Assembly: GCF_014932895.1 (NCBI RefSeq)
Contig: NZ_JACYOF010000003.1
Location: 62,261 to 126,260 of the forward strand
Direction: 5' to 3'
From: Bacillus thuringiensis
GTDB lineage: Bacteria; Bacillota; Bacilli; Bacillales; Bacillaceae_G
DNA length: 64,000 nt
Shown here: one piece after another, positions 20,372 to 29,472 of the stretch
How positions within the stretch are numbered: position 1 is the first letter of the stretch
How the letters are laid out: every line of letters starts with the position of its first letter
Made by a program: the position numbers and the translations under genes
Notes under the pieces: model-generated
Database searches by the model: none
Seen by the model: the letters and a program-made list of their open reading frames with translations, nothing else
What the model was told of the DNA's origin: nothing

Positions 20372-21067
20372 CTAAACATCAAAATTAGCATTTTGGGCAA
20401 GTCTCACGTACTGACCATTTCTTTCATCTCTAATGACAGCTCCCAACTGAGCTAAATCTTCTCGTAGATATTTAGCATCTGCCTTTTTCTTTTCTTTCAA
20501 TGCACGGTCCCTAGCATAAAGTAATACATTTATTTTTTCGGAAAAGTCAGTATGCCCTAAAACCCATCGTTGATATTGGCTACTAAATGGATCCGTTTCA
20601 TTCCATGGATATTGATGCTTATTAAAAGCTTCTCGTACAGTATCCTTCTTCACTTCAATAACTTCCCTATATAATTCATTACTCTTTTGCCCAAGGATAA
20701 TTAAATGCTTATTTTCCAGATAGATTGCTAAAATGTCCTTCTTCTCAATGACATTTATTTTTTCTCCAAATTTTAGTTGCAGATTATTGTAGGAAATTGT
20801 GACTTCGAGACTCTCATTTAAAATAATAAAACCCAATAATAAACCTGCTATTGTTCCAATAACGGTGGCAATACTTGAAACCCATAAGCTGTTAAAGAAT
20901 GTAATGAGTAAAATTAACTTCTCCATTGGAACTACTGGAAGTTTTAGTATCCAATTGGCAATGATGGGAACAAACCAACCAATCAAACCACCTAATATCA
21001 TGGGTACTAAAACAATAATTACTTTTTGGGGCTTACTATGTCCAAGAAATGTTTCGCTTTCTATCAT
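20372..21067 (-). CDS. YqeB-like membrane-anchored protein
   Basis: A 231-residue protein with two N-terminal membrane helices (about residues 15-41 and 50-81, broken by a polar turn) and a soluble domain that ends RNGQYVRLAQN. It resembles the B. subtilis YqeB family, whose function is not known. The start is put at 21067, just after GAGAGGG; an upstream extension of 20 residues lacks a better site. It has its own terminator. Confidence 0.6.
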   Translation of the reverse strand: MIESETFLGHSKPQKVIIVLVPMILGGLIGWFVPIIANWILKLPVVPMEKLILLITFFNSLWVSSIATVIGTIAGLLLGFIILNESLEVTISYNNLQLKFGEKINVIEKKDILAIYLENKHLIILGQKSNELYREVIEVKKDTVREAFNKHQYPWNETDPFSSQYQRWVLGHTDFSEKINVLLYARDRALKEKKKADAKYLREDLAQLGAVIRDERNGQYVRLAQNANFDV

Positions 21068-21129
21068 AATCTCTACCCTCTCTATTAAATTAGTTATAAA
21101 CAATATTTTGGAATTATATATCGACATAT

Positions 21130-21265
21130 AAGTCGCAGATATGCAGAATACAACATGGCCGCTACTGGCTTACTCTCTTTTTTAAACCTCGCATGTGTCA
21201 GGAAAAGGCCCTGACCGCTTCTGTGAACGGCCAGATGCTCTCGTCCCCCAAAAGAAAGGGGTTTT
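21130..21265. other. Structured GC-richer intergenic segment
   Basis: This segment has inverted repeats GTCAGG/CCTGAC (about 21197-21213) and GGCC motifs, and ends on the plus strand in CCCCC-AAAAGAAA-GGGG followed by TTTTTAT (21244-21266), a terminator-like hairpin. It is GC-richer than its surroundings and has no open frame. It could be a small RNA gene on the plus strand, a decayed repeat, or the 3' untranslated region of the TetR gene. I do not recognise it. Confidence 0.35.
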
Positions 21266-21309
21266 TATGTCATTTTATTAACTTATATATAAATGATTTT
21301 TTGTTTTCA

Positions 21310-21903
21310 TTATTTAACTATTTTCAATATGCTTTTTATCAATTCTTCACTATAATTTTCTAAACTCATGTTACCTTGGGAAGATATCAAAGATTCTGAT
21401 ATCGAACCTTGAATAATTGTTGCGGTCACTTGAATATTAAAATCTCCAAATTCTTTTGATTCCTGCCCCTGTAAGAGAATTTCTTGTAATAACCCCTTTA
21501 TTAAATCTTCATCATCGTCTTCTAGTAAATAATAAGGAATATGATCTGGTGTTCGTGCATTAAAGACTATTTCAATTAAAGCGATATTATTTGTTCGGTT
21601 TATAACCTGATAAGCTAAACTTGCTTCGATAAATGCTTTTAATTTTTCTGTAGATGCTTGTTTTTGGCTAACTCTTGCATTAATAAATAACCATTCTTGT
21701 TCAACTAAATACATTAAAGTATTGTTCATCAAATCTTCTTTACCAGAAAAGTGATAAGAAATTAACCCTGTACTTATGTTTGCTTTTTTTGCTATTTTCG
21801 ACAAACTTGTACTTACATACCCAACTTCTTTTAAAACTTCAACAGCGGCCTTAATGATTTGTTCTCTTCTTGCTTCTGTTATAAAAGATTGTCTGTCTTC
21901 CAT
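21310..21903 (-). CDS. TetR/AcrR family transcriptional regulator
   Basis: A 197-residue regulator. The DNA-binding domain is at about 10-55 (RREQIIKAAVEVLKEVGY, then STSLSKIAKKANISTGLISY, HF). The C-terminal ligand domain contains IPYYLLEDDDED. The ATG at 21903 is preferred because AAGGTGATG lies at good distance; an ATG at 21915 abuts that site. A palindromic operator pair lies 40-70 bp upstream. No target gene is evident apart from itself. Confidence 0.85.
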   Translation of the reverse strand: MEDRQSFITEARREQIIKAAVEVLKEVGYVSTSLSKIAKKANISTGLISYHFSGKEDLMNNTLMYLVEQEWLFINARVSQKQASTEKLKAFIEASLAYQVINRTNNIALIEIVFNARTPDHIPYYLLEDDDEDLIKGLLQEILLQGQESKEFGDFNIQVTATIIQGSISESLISSQGNMSLENYSEELIKSILKIVK

Positions 21904-21940
21904 AAGAATCATCACCTTATAAATTTTTCATCATTTTTAA

Positions 21941-21973
21941 TTGAACATTCATTTTTTTGATTGAACGTTCAAT
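21941..21973. promoter_or_regulatory. Candidate operators of the TetR regulator
   Basis: TTGAACGTTCAA (21961-21972, extended to A...T on both sides) is a perfect palindrome, and TTGAACATTCAT at 21941-21952 is a close copy exactly 20 bp away, about two helical turns. This suggests cooperative binding of two TetR dimers upstream of their own gene. Confidence 0.65.
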
Positions 21974-22106
21974 TAATTGGATTGTATATTTTTTTCCTAT
22001 TCTTGTCAAATCTAATTTTGTAGAAGATTATATCTTTAAAATCTCTACGACCTCTAACAGGTAATTTTGAATTTCACTTAACAATTCACTAATAGACCTC
22101 ACCATA

Positions 22107-22182
22107 CACATCCATCAACTTAAGAATTTTCTCTACCCCCAAGTGTAAAAAACGCCATCCTTTCCTATAAGGGGTAGTGTCA
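22107..22182. mobile_element. Partial MITE-like element with an IS231-type left end
   Basis: CACATCCATCAACTTAAGAA starts a fourth copy whose interior CTACCCC...GGGGTAG can pair. It runs directly into the complete copy 3 and has no right end of its own, so it is probably truncated by that insertion or by recombination. Confidence 0.55.
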
Positions 22183-22311
22183 CATCGCTATCAACTTAAG
22201 AGATTGGTTGTTCCCCAAAACGAAAAAAATGACATGAATTCTCATAAAGAACAGTAGAGATATAAAATTTTCATTTGGGGAATGTTTCAAAATCTTAGCT
22301 TGATGGACATG
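22183..22311. mobile_element. MITE-like element with IS231-type ends, copy 3
   Basis: A 129-bp element from CATCGCTATCAACTTAAGAG to ATCTTAGCTTGATGGACATG. TTCCCCAAA and TTTGGGGAA inside are inverted repeats. It closely matches copy 2 at 20032-20160 in length and sequence. Confidence 0.75.
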
Positions 22312-22334
22312 GCTTATCCACATTTAATTCCAAT

Positions 22335-22363
22335 AAAAAAGCATTGGATACCCAATGCTTTTT
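22335..22363. terminator. Terminator of the D-cysteine desulfhydrase gene
   Basis: A 7-bp perfect stem GCATTGG / CCAATGC flanked by A-run and TTTTTT on opposite sides, so active in both directions. Confidence 0.8.
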
Positions 22364-22368
22364 TACAC

Positions 22369-23364
22369 TTACGCAAATAAAGACGTATTCGCATATAAAG
22401 CTGGTGAACCACCTGAATGTACGAATAAAATGTTGTCTTCTTTATTAAATTTACCTTTTCGAATTAAGTCGATTAATCCCGCTACTGCTTTACCTGTATA
22501 AACTGGATCAAGTAAAATACCTTCTGTTTTCGCAAGTAACTGAACTGCTTCAACCATTTCCGGTGTTGGTAACGCGTAACCTGGTCCTACATATTCATCA
22601 AAGCATGTAACTGCTTCGCGCGAAATAAAGTTTGGAATACCAACATGAGCTGAAGTTTCTTCTACAAGTTTTGCTACTTTCTCTTCTTGTTCTGCTTTTC
22701 CTCTACTTACGTTGATTCCGATTACAGGGATATTGCTTTGTGTTCCGGAAAAACCAGTAATTAAACCAGCATGCATACCGCCGCTACCGCTTACACAAAC
22801 AACTGAACTGAAATCAATTCCTTGCTCAAATGATTGCGCCATAATTTCTTGTGCACAAGCAACGTATCCCATTGCGCCAGTAGGATTTGAGCCACCAACT
22901 GGTATTACATATGGTGTACTACCTTTTCCACTTACTTCTTTCGCTACTTTATGCATCTCTTCCATAAGGTCTGATCCATTTGGTACAACAATTACGTTTT
23001 CAGCACCTAATAAGTGATACAAGAAATAGTTTCCGTTAAAATCTGGATTTTCTTCTGGCTCAAGCCCTTCTTCTAACACAAGAATACACTTCATTTTCTC
23101 TTTTACCGCAGCTGCAAGTGTTAAACGACAATGGTTTGACTGAATACCACCTGCTGTAATTAACGTATCTGCACCCTTTGCCTGCGCATCCGCAACTAAA
23201 AATTCTAATTTTCTCGTCTTATTACCACCTGCTGTTAAACCAAGTAAATCATCTCGTTTAAAATAAATAGTTGGCCCACCAAGTGCTTCAGAAAAATTGT
23301 TTAACTTTTCAATCGGTGTATATGATTCTGTATATTTTTTTCTTGGGAATTTAGCTAAATTCAT
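22369..23364 (-). CDS. dcyD: D-cysteine desulfhydrase
   Basis: A 331-residue fold-type II PLP enzyme. It is predicted to convert D-cysteine to pyruvate, H2S and ammonia; ACC deaminase is the close relative. The family appears in YFKRDDLLGLTAGGNKTRKL with the PLP lysine in GNK (Lys49), then AGGIQSNHCR, and the phosphate-binding SGSGGMHAG. The DcyD reading rests on overall resemblance to Bacillus proteins so annotated. AAAAGGAGCG lies before the ATG at 23364. It is a single-gene unit with its own terminator. Confidence 0.85.
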   Translation of the reverse strand: MNLAKFPRKKYTESYTPIEKLNNFSEALGGPTIYFKRDDLLGLTAGGNKTRKLEFLVADAQAKGADTLITAGGIQSNHCRLTLAAAVKEKMKCILVLEEGLEPEENPDFNGNYFLYHLLGAENVIVVPNGSDLMEEMHKVAKEVSGKGSTPYVIPVGGSNPTGAMGYVACAQEIMAQSFEQGIDFSSVVCVSGSGGMHAGLITGFSGTQSNIPVIGINVSRGKAEQEEKVAKLVEETSAHVGIPNFISREAVTCFDEYVGPGYALPTPEMVEAVQLLAKTEGILLDPVYTGKAVAGLIDLIRKGKFNKEDNILFVHSGGSPALYANTSLFA

Positions 23365-23595
23365 TGTAACGCTCCTTTTATACTCTTTCACAATATATGT
23401 AACGATACTATTATTACATGTAAAAATGATGAAGTCATCTTTCTGGATTAAAAATGTATTAGAATTCGATAAATGAAATTACCCTAACGATTTTAACTTC
23501 GGTACGGTATATGAAATTTATATCGACTTACCAGCGAAAAAAGCAAAACAAAAGGCTTTGTTAAATAGCATTGTTGTTTTTTAGATATAAAATAT

Positions 23596-23620
23596 GGGAA
23601 CGCCCGATTTGGACGTTCCC
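23596..23620 (-). terminator. Probable terminator of the DinB-like gene
   Basis: A 7-bp stem GGGAACG / CGTTCCC with an 11-base loop. On the minus strand it is followed by ATATTTTATAT, a weak U-tract. Confidence 0.55.
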
Positions 23621-23678
23621 GTTCTTATTCCATTAAAGTCCCCTATAACGGAATAACTGTAAAACTAATGAAGCTGTT

Positions 23679-24170
23679 TTAAAAGCTGCGTTTCCCTGTC
23701 CAAGCTCCTTGCATTTTACTTAGTAATACAATTTGCCCAATATGATATGCGTCGTGCAATGCTAAACTTTTTATTTCTAGCACTAATGATCTTTCTCCAA
23801 GGATATGTCTATACAAATCTTCTTGTTCAGATTTTGCTAGTATTTTTTCAAGTTCACGATGAACATAAAAGTATTCTTGTTTTGTTTCTTTCCAATTTTG
23901 AAATGTCTCAGTTGGTAATTGAAATGTAGATTCATTATCTTCTGCCTGTGGTTCATTCGCTGTTTCACCAAGAAATCGCATCAGAAGTCTCTTTTTATAG
24001 AAAAGTAAATGACAAACTAATTCCCATATGGAATTCATTGCCCCCACAACTGGTTTCCAAATTGCCTGTTCAAAGGTAATATCCTCTAGCACTTTTTCAA
24101 GTGGTGGAAACCAGTCTTCTTCATCTAAGCAGCTTGCCCATTGTTGTAACAAAAGTGTCTTTACATCCAT
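23679..24170 (-). CDS. DinB-like four-helix metalloprotein
   Basis: A 163-residue protein of the DinB/YfiT-like superfamily. The three expected metal-binding histidines appear as His54 (ELVCHLLFYK), His139 and His143 (LHDAYHIGQ). Relatives include thiol-dependent S-transferases (BstA, bacillithiol-linked) and proteins of unknown activity. GGAGGG precedes the ATG. Confidence 0.8.
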   Translation of the reverse strand: MDVKTLLLQQWASCLDEEDWFPPLEKVLEDITFEQAIWKPVVGAMNSIWELVCHLLFYKKRLLMRFLGETANEPQAEDNESTFQLPTETFQNWKETKQEYFYVHRELEKILAKSEQEDLYRHILGERSLVLEIKSLALHDAYHIGQIVLLSKMQGAWTGKRSF

Positions 24171-24634
24171 TTTCTATTCCCTCCAATTTAATCCCTTTGG
24201 TCAAAATTCATTTGCGCATATTGTATATAGCTATTAAACTGGTCCTTTAACGGAACAATGAACGTTCTGTTATATGGAGAATTCTAATACTATTAGTTTA
24301 TCAGAATGGTAACTGAGAAAGAACAACTGTCTAAAACCATTTTGGTTATCGTAAAGTTATCTTTTATATGTTTGAATAACAACATTATTCTTTAACAAAG
24401 CCAAACAAAAAGAGCCCTATCTCATTCGATAAGACCCTTTTCAATCATATATTTTTCAAAAAACGAAGTAACTGCGTTAAGTATCGCATTTTTTACATTC
24501 ATACTGCATATTCTTTAAACCATCGAATTCTCCTTCCAACAGCCATATCCTTAACAAATTCCCCCACTATATCCCATTTCCTTGTTTTTCATAAAAAAGA
24601 GACACAGAGATTTCTCCCCATGTCTACTAATCCC
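24171..24634. other. Intergenic region with small decayed frames and a hairpin
   Basis: About 460 bp. On the minus strand near 24430-24560 two short overlapping frames (ending RRIRWFKEYAV and starting MNVKNAILNAVTSFFEKYMI) look like gene remnants; I do not recognise them. A hairpin around 24409-24437 followed by CTCTTTTTG on the minus strand is terminator-like. Confidence 0.35.
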
Positions 24635-25549
24635 CTACTTCTTCACCGCATGAACATAATGCACCGTCTCAAAAGCTTCTAAATAATCGTTTCGCCCCTC
24701 AAAATATAATTTACGAATGTCCTCTGGTGATAAATGCTCATAAATGAGTAAGCCCGATTTCTCTAACAGTGATTCCATTTCCACATAAGAAAAACATGAT
24801 TTCATCGGTTCTCCGCCTACTTCAGCCATTTTCACCATGTTTTCAACTCGATTGGACAACCCTTTTTCCGTAAATAAGTTTTCATCAGGGTAATCGAAAA
24901 CGATAGAACTCCCTGCCGGAACCACCGCGAATAAGCAGTCTATTAAACTGGAAAGTTCCTCTTTCGTTAAATAGTACGTAACACCTAAAAGGCTAAAAAA
25001 AGTCTTTTTATTTTCAAATCCTTCATTTACTAATTCTTGCGTAGAGAAACCTTTAGTGAAATCTATCGAAACAAAATGCAGATTATTTGGAACTTCAAGT
25101 TCTGCTTCTTTCACTCTTTGTATTTTAAACTGCTGCGTAGCAGGATGATCCACTTCAAATATTTCAATACTGTTTTCTAATTCTTGGTGTCTGAAACTAA
25201 AAGTGTCCAGTCCTGCACCGAGTATGACGTATTGTTTTGCTCCTAATGTCACTTCATGTAACAATACTCTTTCACAATATGCTGCCCGTGCTAAAGGTGT
25301 TGGCGATAACTGCACTTGCGTAACCCATTTTAATATTTCTTTTGGATTATCTTGAAACTGCTCTGCAATATCTTTATTGAAAAAATGTATCCCTTGAACC
25401 ATATTCATTTCAATATCGTTACGTTCTTTTTGTGAAATGAGCTCTTTAGCTACATAATCATCAAAGATTTTAGGACTATCAAATTCACTATGATACGCCC
25501 TTCCGAAAGCTGATACTAATGACGTTATACTTGCTTCATCTTTTTTCAC
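24635..25549 (-). CDS. SAM-dependent methyltransferase, LCM family
   Basis: A 304-residue methyltransferase of the leucine carboxyl methyltransferase-like group (PF04072 type). The SAM site is seen in VILGAGLDTFSFR, followed by the acidic FEVDHPATQQFK. Bacterial members methylate small molecules or polyketides; the substrate here is unknown. The start is GTG at 25549, 9 bases after AAGGAG; two ATGs a few codons upstream lie too close to, or before, that site. Confidence 0.82.
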   Translation of the reverse strand: MKKDEASITSLVSAFGRAYHSEFDSPKIFDDYVAKELISQKERNDIEMNMVQGIHFFNKDIAEQFQDNPKEILKWVTQVQLSPTPLARAAYCERVLLHEVTLGAKQYVILGAGLDTFSFRHQELENSIEIFEVDHPATQQFKIQRVKEAELEVPNNLHFVSIDFTKGFSTQELVNEGFENKKTFFSLLGVTYYLTKEELSSLIDCLFAVVPAGSSIVFDYPDENLFTEKGLSNRVENMVKMAEVGGEPMKSCFSYVEMESLLEKSGLLIYEHLSPEDIRKLYFEGRNDYLEAFETVHYVHAVKK

Positions 25550-25580
25550 GTACATACACTCCTTCATTTTCACAACAAAA

Positions 25581-25611
25581 ATAGGATTCCCCTGGCCAGG
25601 AGAACCCTATT
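25581..25611 (-). terminator. Terminator between the small gene and the methyltransferase gene
   Basis: A 15-bp imperfect stem (ATAGGGTTCTCCTGG / CCAGGGGAATCCTAT) followed on the minus strand by TTTTTGTTG. It ends transcription of the gene at 25670-25840 before the methyltransferase gene. Confidence 0.75.
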
Positions 25612-25669
25612 ATACACTTTATTTTTATATTGGTAAATTATAGCATAAATAAGTTTTTTTGTCAAGTTT

Positions 25670-25840
25670 TTAACCTTTTAGATCATTCAAAATTGATACC
25701 GCTCGAATATGCACATCCGGATATTGTTGACGAATTTGATTTTTCGCATCATCAAAACTAGATGCTACAACTTTCTTATAAAATACAACTTCAGCCATTT
25801 CGTACTCTACAAGATAAACGTCCTTCATTTCATTATCCAT
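25670..25840 (-). CDS. Small protein of unknown function downstream of clpP remnant
   Basis: A 56-residue protein starting at the ATG at 25840 after AAGGAGTG, and containing YLVEYEMAEVVFYKKVVASS and FDDAKNQIRQQYPDV. The pattern suggests a small alpha/beta fold. I do not recognise it. It begins 13 bases after the end of the broken clpP gene and was probably co-transcribed with it. Confidence 0.6.
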   Translation of the reverse strand: MDNEMKDVYLVEYEMAEVVFYKKVVASSFDDAKNQIRQQYPDVHIRAVSILNDLKG

Positions 25841-25853
25841 ATTTGAACACTCC

Positions 25854-26421
25854 TTATGACTGACGCACCAGTATTTTATCAATCAAACCATAATTCAGCG
25901 CATTTTCAGCGGTCATAAAGTTGTCACGTTCTGTATCACGTTGAAGTGACTCCACACTCTGCCCTGTTCGTTCTGATAATATTTGGTTAAGACGTTCTCG
26001 CATATGCAAAATTCATTTTGCACTAATTTCAATATAAGTAGCTTGCCCTCTTGCTCCGCCAAGTGGTTGATGAATCATCACTTCTGCATTCGGCAAAGCA
26101 AAACGTTTTCCTTTTCCCCTTCAGCAAGTAAAAATGCTCCCATAGAAGCTGCCATACCAACGCATAATGTACTAACATTAGCTTTTATAAGTTGCATCGT
26201 ATCGAATATCGCCATTTCAGCTGTAATTGATCACCCAGGAGAATTTATATAAATGCTAATATCTTTCTCCGTATCATCTGCATCTAAAAATAGCAGCTGC
26301 GCAACGACACCATTCGCCAATTCATCCATAATTTCACCGGTAAGCATTATAATGCGGTCTTTCAATAATCGAGAGTAAATATCCGATTTGTTTGTTCGAC
26401 TACATAAGGAATCATATTCAT
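25854..26421 (-). pseudogene. clpP: Broken ClpP-type protease gene
   Basis: From ATG 26421 (after GGAGGAAATAACC) the frame reads [29 protein letters not shown] and then YINSPG, where TGA replaces a Gly codon (26231-26233) in the PGGS motif. It continues with the Ser site [13 protein letters not shown], shifts frame near 26110-26125 in a T/C-rich run, goes on through [20 protein letters not shown], meets TGA again (26013-26015), and ends [20 protein letters not shown]. The total matches a ClpP of about 190 residues. At least three lesions make it inactive. It is probably a paralogue, since clpP is a core gene. Confidence 0.88.
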
Positions 26422-26445
26422 GGTTATTTCCTCCACTTCATATTA

Positions 26446-26640
26446 AAAATCAATTCGATACTTCTTTTCTAGCTCGGAAAATTGATTGTTAATTTGTAGT
26501 ATTTTCGGTCTAATATTAACAAATCCGTTACTTTCATCTCCTTCATTCAATATTTCTCCTATCAGATACCTTCTCACGAGATCAATGACCTCTTCATACT
26601 TAATAAGAAATACTAAGTCCTTTCCTATAAATCTAGCTTA
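26446..26640 (-). pseudogene. C-terminal remnant of an unidentified gene
   Basis: An open minus-strand stretch of 64 codons begins right after a stop codon and has no start codon or ribosome binding site at its head. It reads ARFIGKDLVFLIKYEEVIDL and later GFVNIRPKILQINNQFSELE before TAA. It may be the tail of a small hypothetical protein; the family is not recognised. Confidence 0.4.
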
Positions 26641-26910
26641 CAAATGTATAAGTTCACAAAAACAGTGTCAATTCACTAATAAAAACATATAAAGATAATG
26701 ACTATTTTATATAATGGAATTGATAAAACATTGGGATATAATTACGTGTTTTTCATCTACGCATTCTATAACAAAAGTAAAGATACGATAAAGTATTACA
26801 GCACTACTCTAAGCTACTCTCTTTTAGGTGATTTAACCAAGATATTATTATTATATCTTTTACATGTTAAATGTTCCTCAGTTAAAACAACTTATGAATA
26901 GGTGAATCAT

Positions 26911-27093
26911 ATGACTATTCACGGTATAATTACACTCCTCATTATATTTATTACTTTCATAATTTTGATGTGTGAAAAGTTTCCAGCTGATATCGTTATG
27001 TTCAGCGGACAAACTTTGCCGTCTGAGTTTACTCGCCCTGAAGTGGCGGAGATGTTGATGAAAGGAATGAAGCGAAACAATGCAAAAGATTGA
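26911..27093 (+). pseudogene. Truncated transporter N-terminus fused to a foreign tail
   Basis: The frame begins MTIHGIITLLIIFITFIILM, then CEKFPADIVMFSG, which is the first helix of SLC13/DASS-type anion transporters (family phrase EKFPADIV). It then continues with an unrelated hydrophilic end, QTLPSEFTRPEVAEMLMKG. The junction after MFSG looks like a deletion that joined a transporter gene to the tail of another gene, perhaps a lost glycosyltransferase. It has a weak site (AGGTGA) and overlaps the next gene by 14 bases. Confidence 0.5.
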
Positions 27094-28207
27094 AGCAACG
27101 TCATTAAAAAAAGGCATTAATCTAGTAGGATATGCACGTGCCGAATTTGGACTAGGAGAATCTTGTCGCCTAGCAGCAAAATCTATTCAAAGTACGAATA
27201 TTCCATTTGGCATTATTAATTATTCGCTTCCACATGTAAAATCATTAGATTTCTCTTGGAAACATAAAGAAATAACCGATCCTATCCACGATATTAATAT
27301 TTTTCATATAAATCCAGATGTATTTCCAACCGCTTATACGCAGCTTGGACATCAACTTTTTAACGGTCGCTACAATATTGGTTATTGGCATTGGGAGCTT
27401 CCGGAGCTTCCTAGGGAATGGTATACCAGCTTAAAACTTGTCGATGAAGTATGGGTTCCCTCATCTTTTGTACTAGAAGCTGTATCCAAAAAAACAAACC
27501 TTCCTGTAACCCGTATTCCACACTGCATCCAAGTAGAATGCTCTGAAGGTATAAGTCGTGAATACTTTAATTTACCGACAGATCGCTTTTTATTTCTTTC
27601 CATGTATGATCCTAGAAGTATACAACAACGCAAGAATCCAGTTGCGTCTATTCAAGCATTTCAAAAAGCGTTTTCTAAGGATGATCCTTCCGTTGGGCTT
27701 GTTTTAAAAATCAATAATTCAAATTTTAATCTTGCAGAAGTGAAACAGATTCAGCATCTAATTCGAGATAATAGTAATATTTATCTCATTAATCAATCAT
27801 TAAATCGAGGAGAAGTAAATGCCTTAATTCAATCGGTTGACTGCGTTGTCTCTTTACACCGTTCTGAAGGATTTGGACTTGTACTAGCAGAAGCAATGTA
27901 TTTGGGAAAACCAGTAATTGGTACAAATTGGTCTGGTAATACTGATTTTATGAACGCAGATAATTCTTGTCCTGTCAATTATACCCTCGTTCCAATAAAA
28001 CAAAATTACGGTCCTTACAAACATTATCAAATATGGGCTGAGCCAGATATTGAGCATGCTGCTTATTTTATGCGCCAGCTTACCTCCAATCAAACACTGT
28101 GTAATCTTATCGCAAAGAAAGGACAAGAGACCATTACAACCTATTTTTCACCAAATGTGACTGGAAACATGATTGAAAAACGATTGACAGAATTAGGATG
28201 TATTTAG
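27080..28207 (+). CDS. Family 1/4 type glycosyltransferase
   Basis: A 375-residue GT-B glycosyltransferase. The C-terminal half holds the nucleotide-sugar site: SEGFGLVLAEAMYLGKPVIG (the E-x7-E motif), followed by WSGNTDFM. The N-terminal half has GYWHWELPELPREW, seen in family members of B. cereus surface glycan loci. It starts at 27080 within the last codons of the preceding truncated frame and lacks a strong ribosome binding site, so coupling to that frame is likely. A good terminator follows. It is expected to transfer a sugar to a surface or spore protein. Confidence 0.85.
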   Translation: MQKIEATSLKKGINLVGYARAEFGLGESCRLAAKSIQSTNIPFGIINYSLPHVKSLDFSWKHKEITDPIHDINIFHINPDVFPTAYTQLGHQLFNGRYNIGYWHWELPELPREWYTSLKLVDEVWVPSSFVLEAVSKKTNLPVTRIPHCIQVECSEGISREYFNLPTDRFLFLSMYDPRSIQQRKNPVASIQAFQKAFSKDDPSVGLVLKINNSNFNLAEVKQIQHLIRDNSNIYLINQSLNRGEVNALIQSVDCVVSLHRSEGFGLVLAEAMYLGKPVIGTNWSGNTDFMNADNSCPVNYTLVPIKQNYGPYKHYQIWAEPDIEHAAYFMRQLTSNQTLCNLIAKKGQETITTYFSPNVTGNMIEKRLTELGCI

Positions 28208-28233
28208 TGTATAAATCATCTATTCCTTATTCT

Positions 28234-28278
28234 AGAGAGACGAAACAATAATTGTAAAATTGTTTCGCCTCTCTATTT
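28234..28278 (+). terminator. Terminator downstream of the first glycosyltransferase
   Basis: A long stem, AGAGACGAAACAAT paired with ATTGTTTCG-CCTCTCT, followed by ATTTTA. Confidence 0.75.
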
Positions 28279-28390
28279 TACTGAGCTCTTCCATACTCCC
28301 TACCCTATTCATGTAATGGTGAAAGTAAACGGTATTTCAGTAGCAGTCTAGGTATATGAAACATATGATTAAAGAAGGTAAAAGTTTTGA

Positions 28391-29389
<999 letters not shown>

Positions 29390-29472
29390 GATTTGATTTT
29401 ATAACCTTTTTATATTACCTATCCCTCTTGACTTGTACTTTAACTTTATTTTTATGTAGGGAGGACATTTTG

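Noticed and set aside
23400-23580. Possible gene fragment upstream of the D-cysteine desulfhydrase gene
   Set aside because: Short phrases such as IYIDLPAKKAKQKAL can be read but frames are broken and no family was recognised; too weak to list.
26698-26901. Open frame of 67 codons between the clpP remnant and the transporter fragment
   Set aside because: No ribosome binding site; composition is that of AT-rich intergenic DNA.
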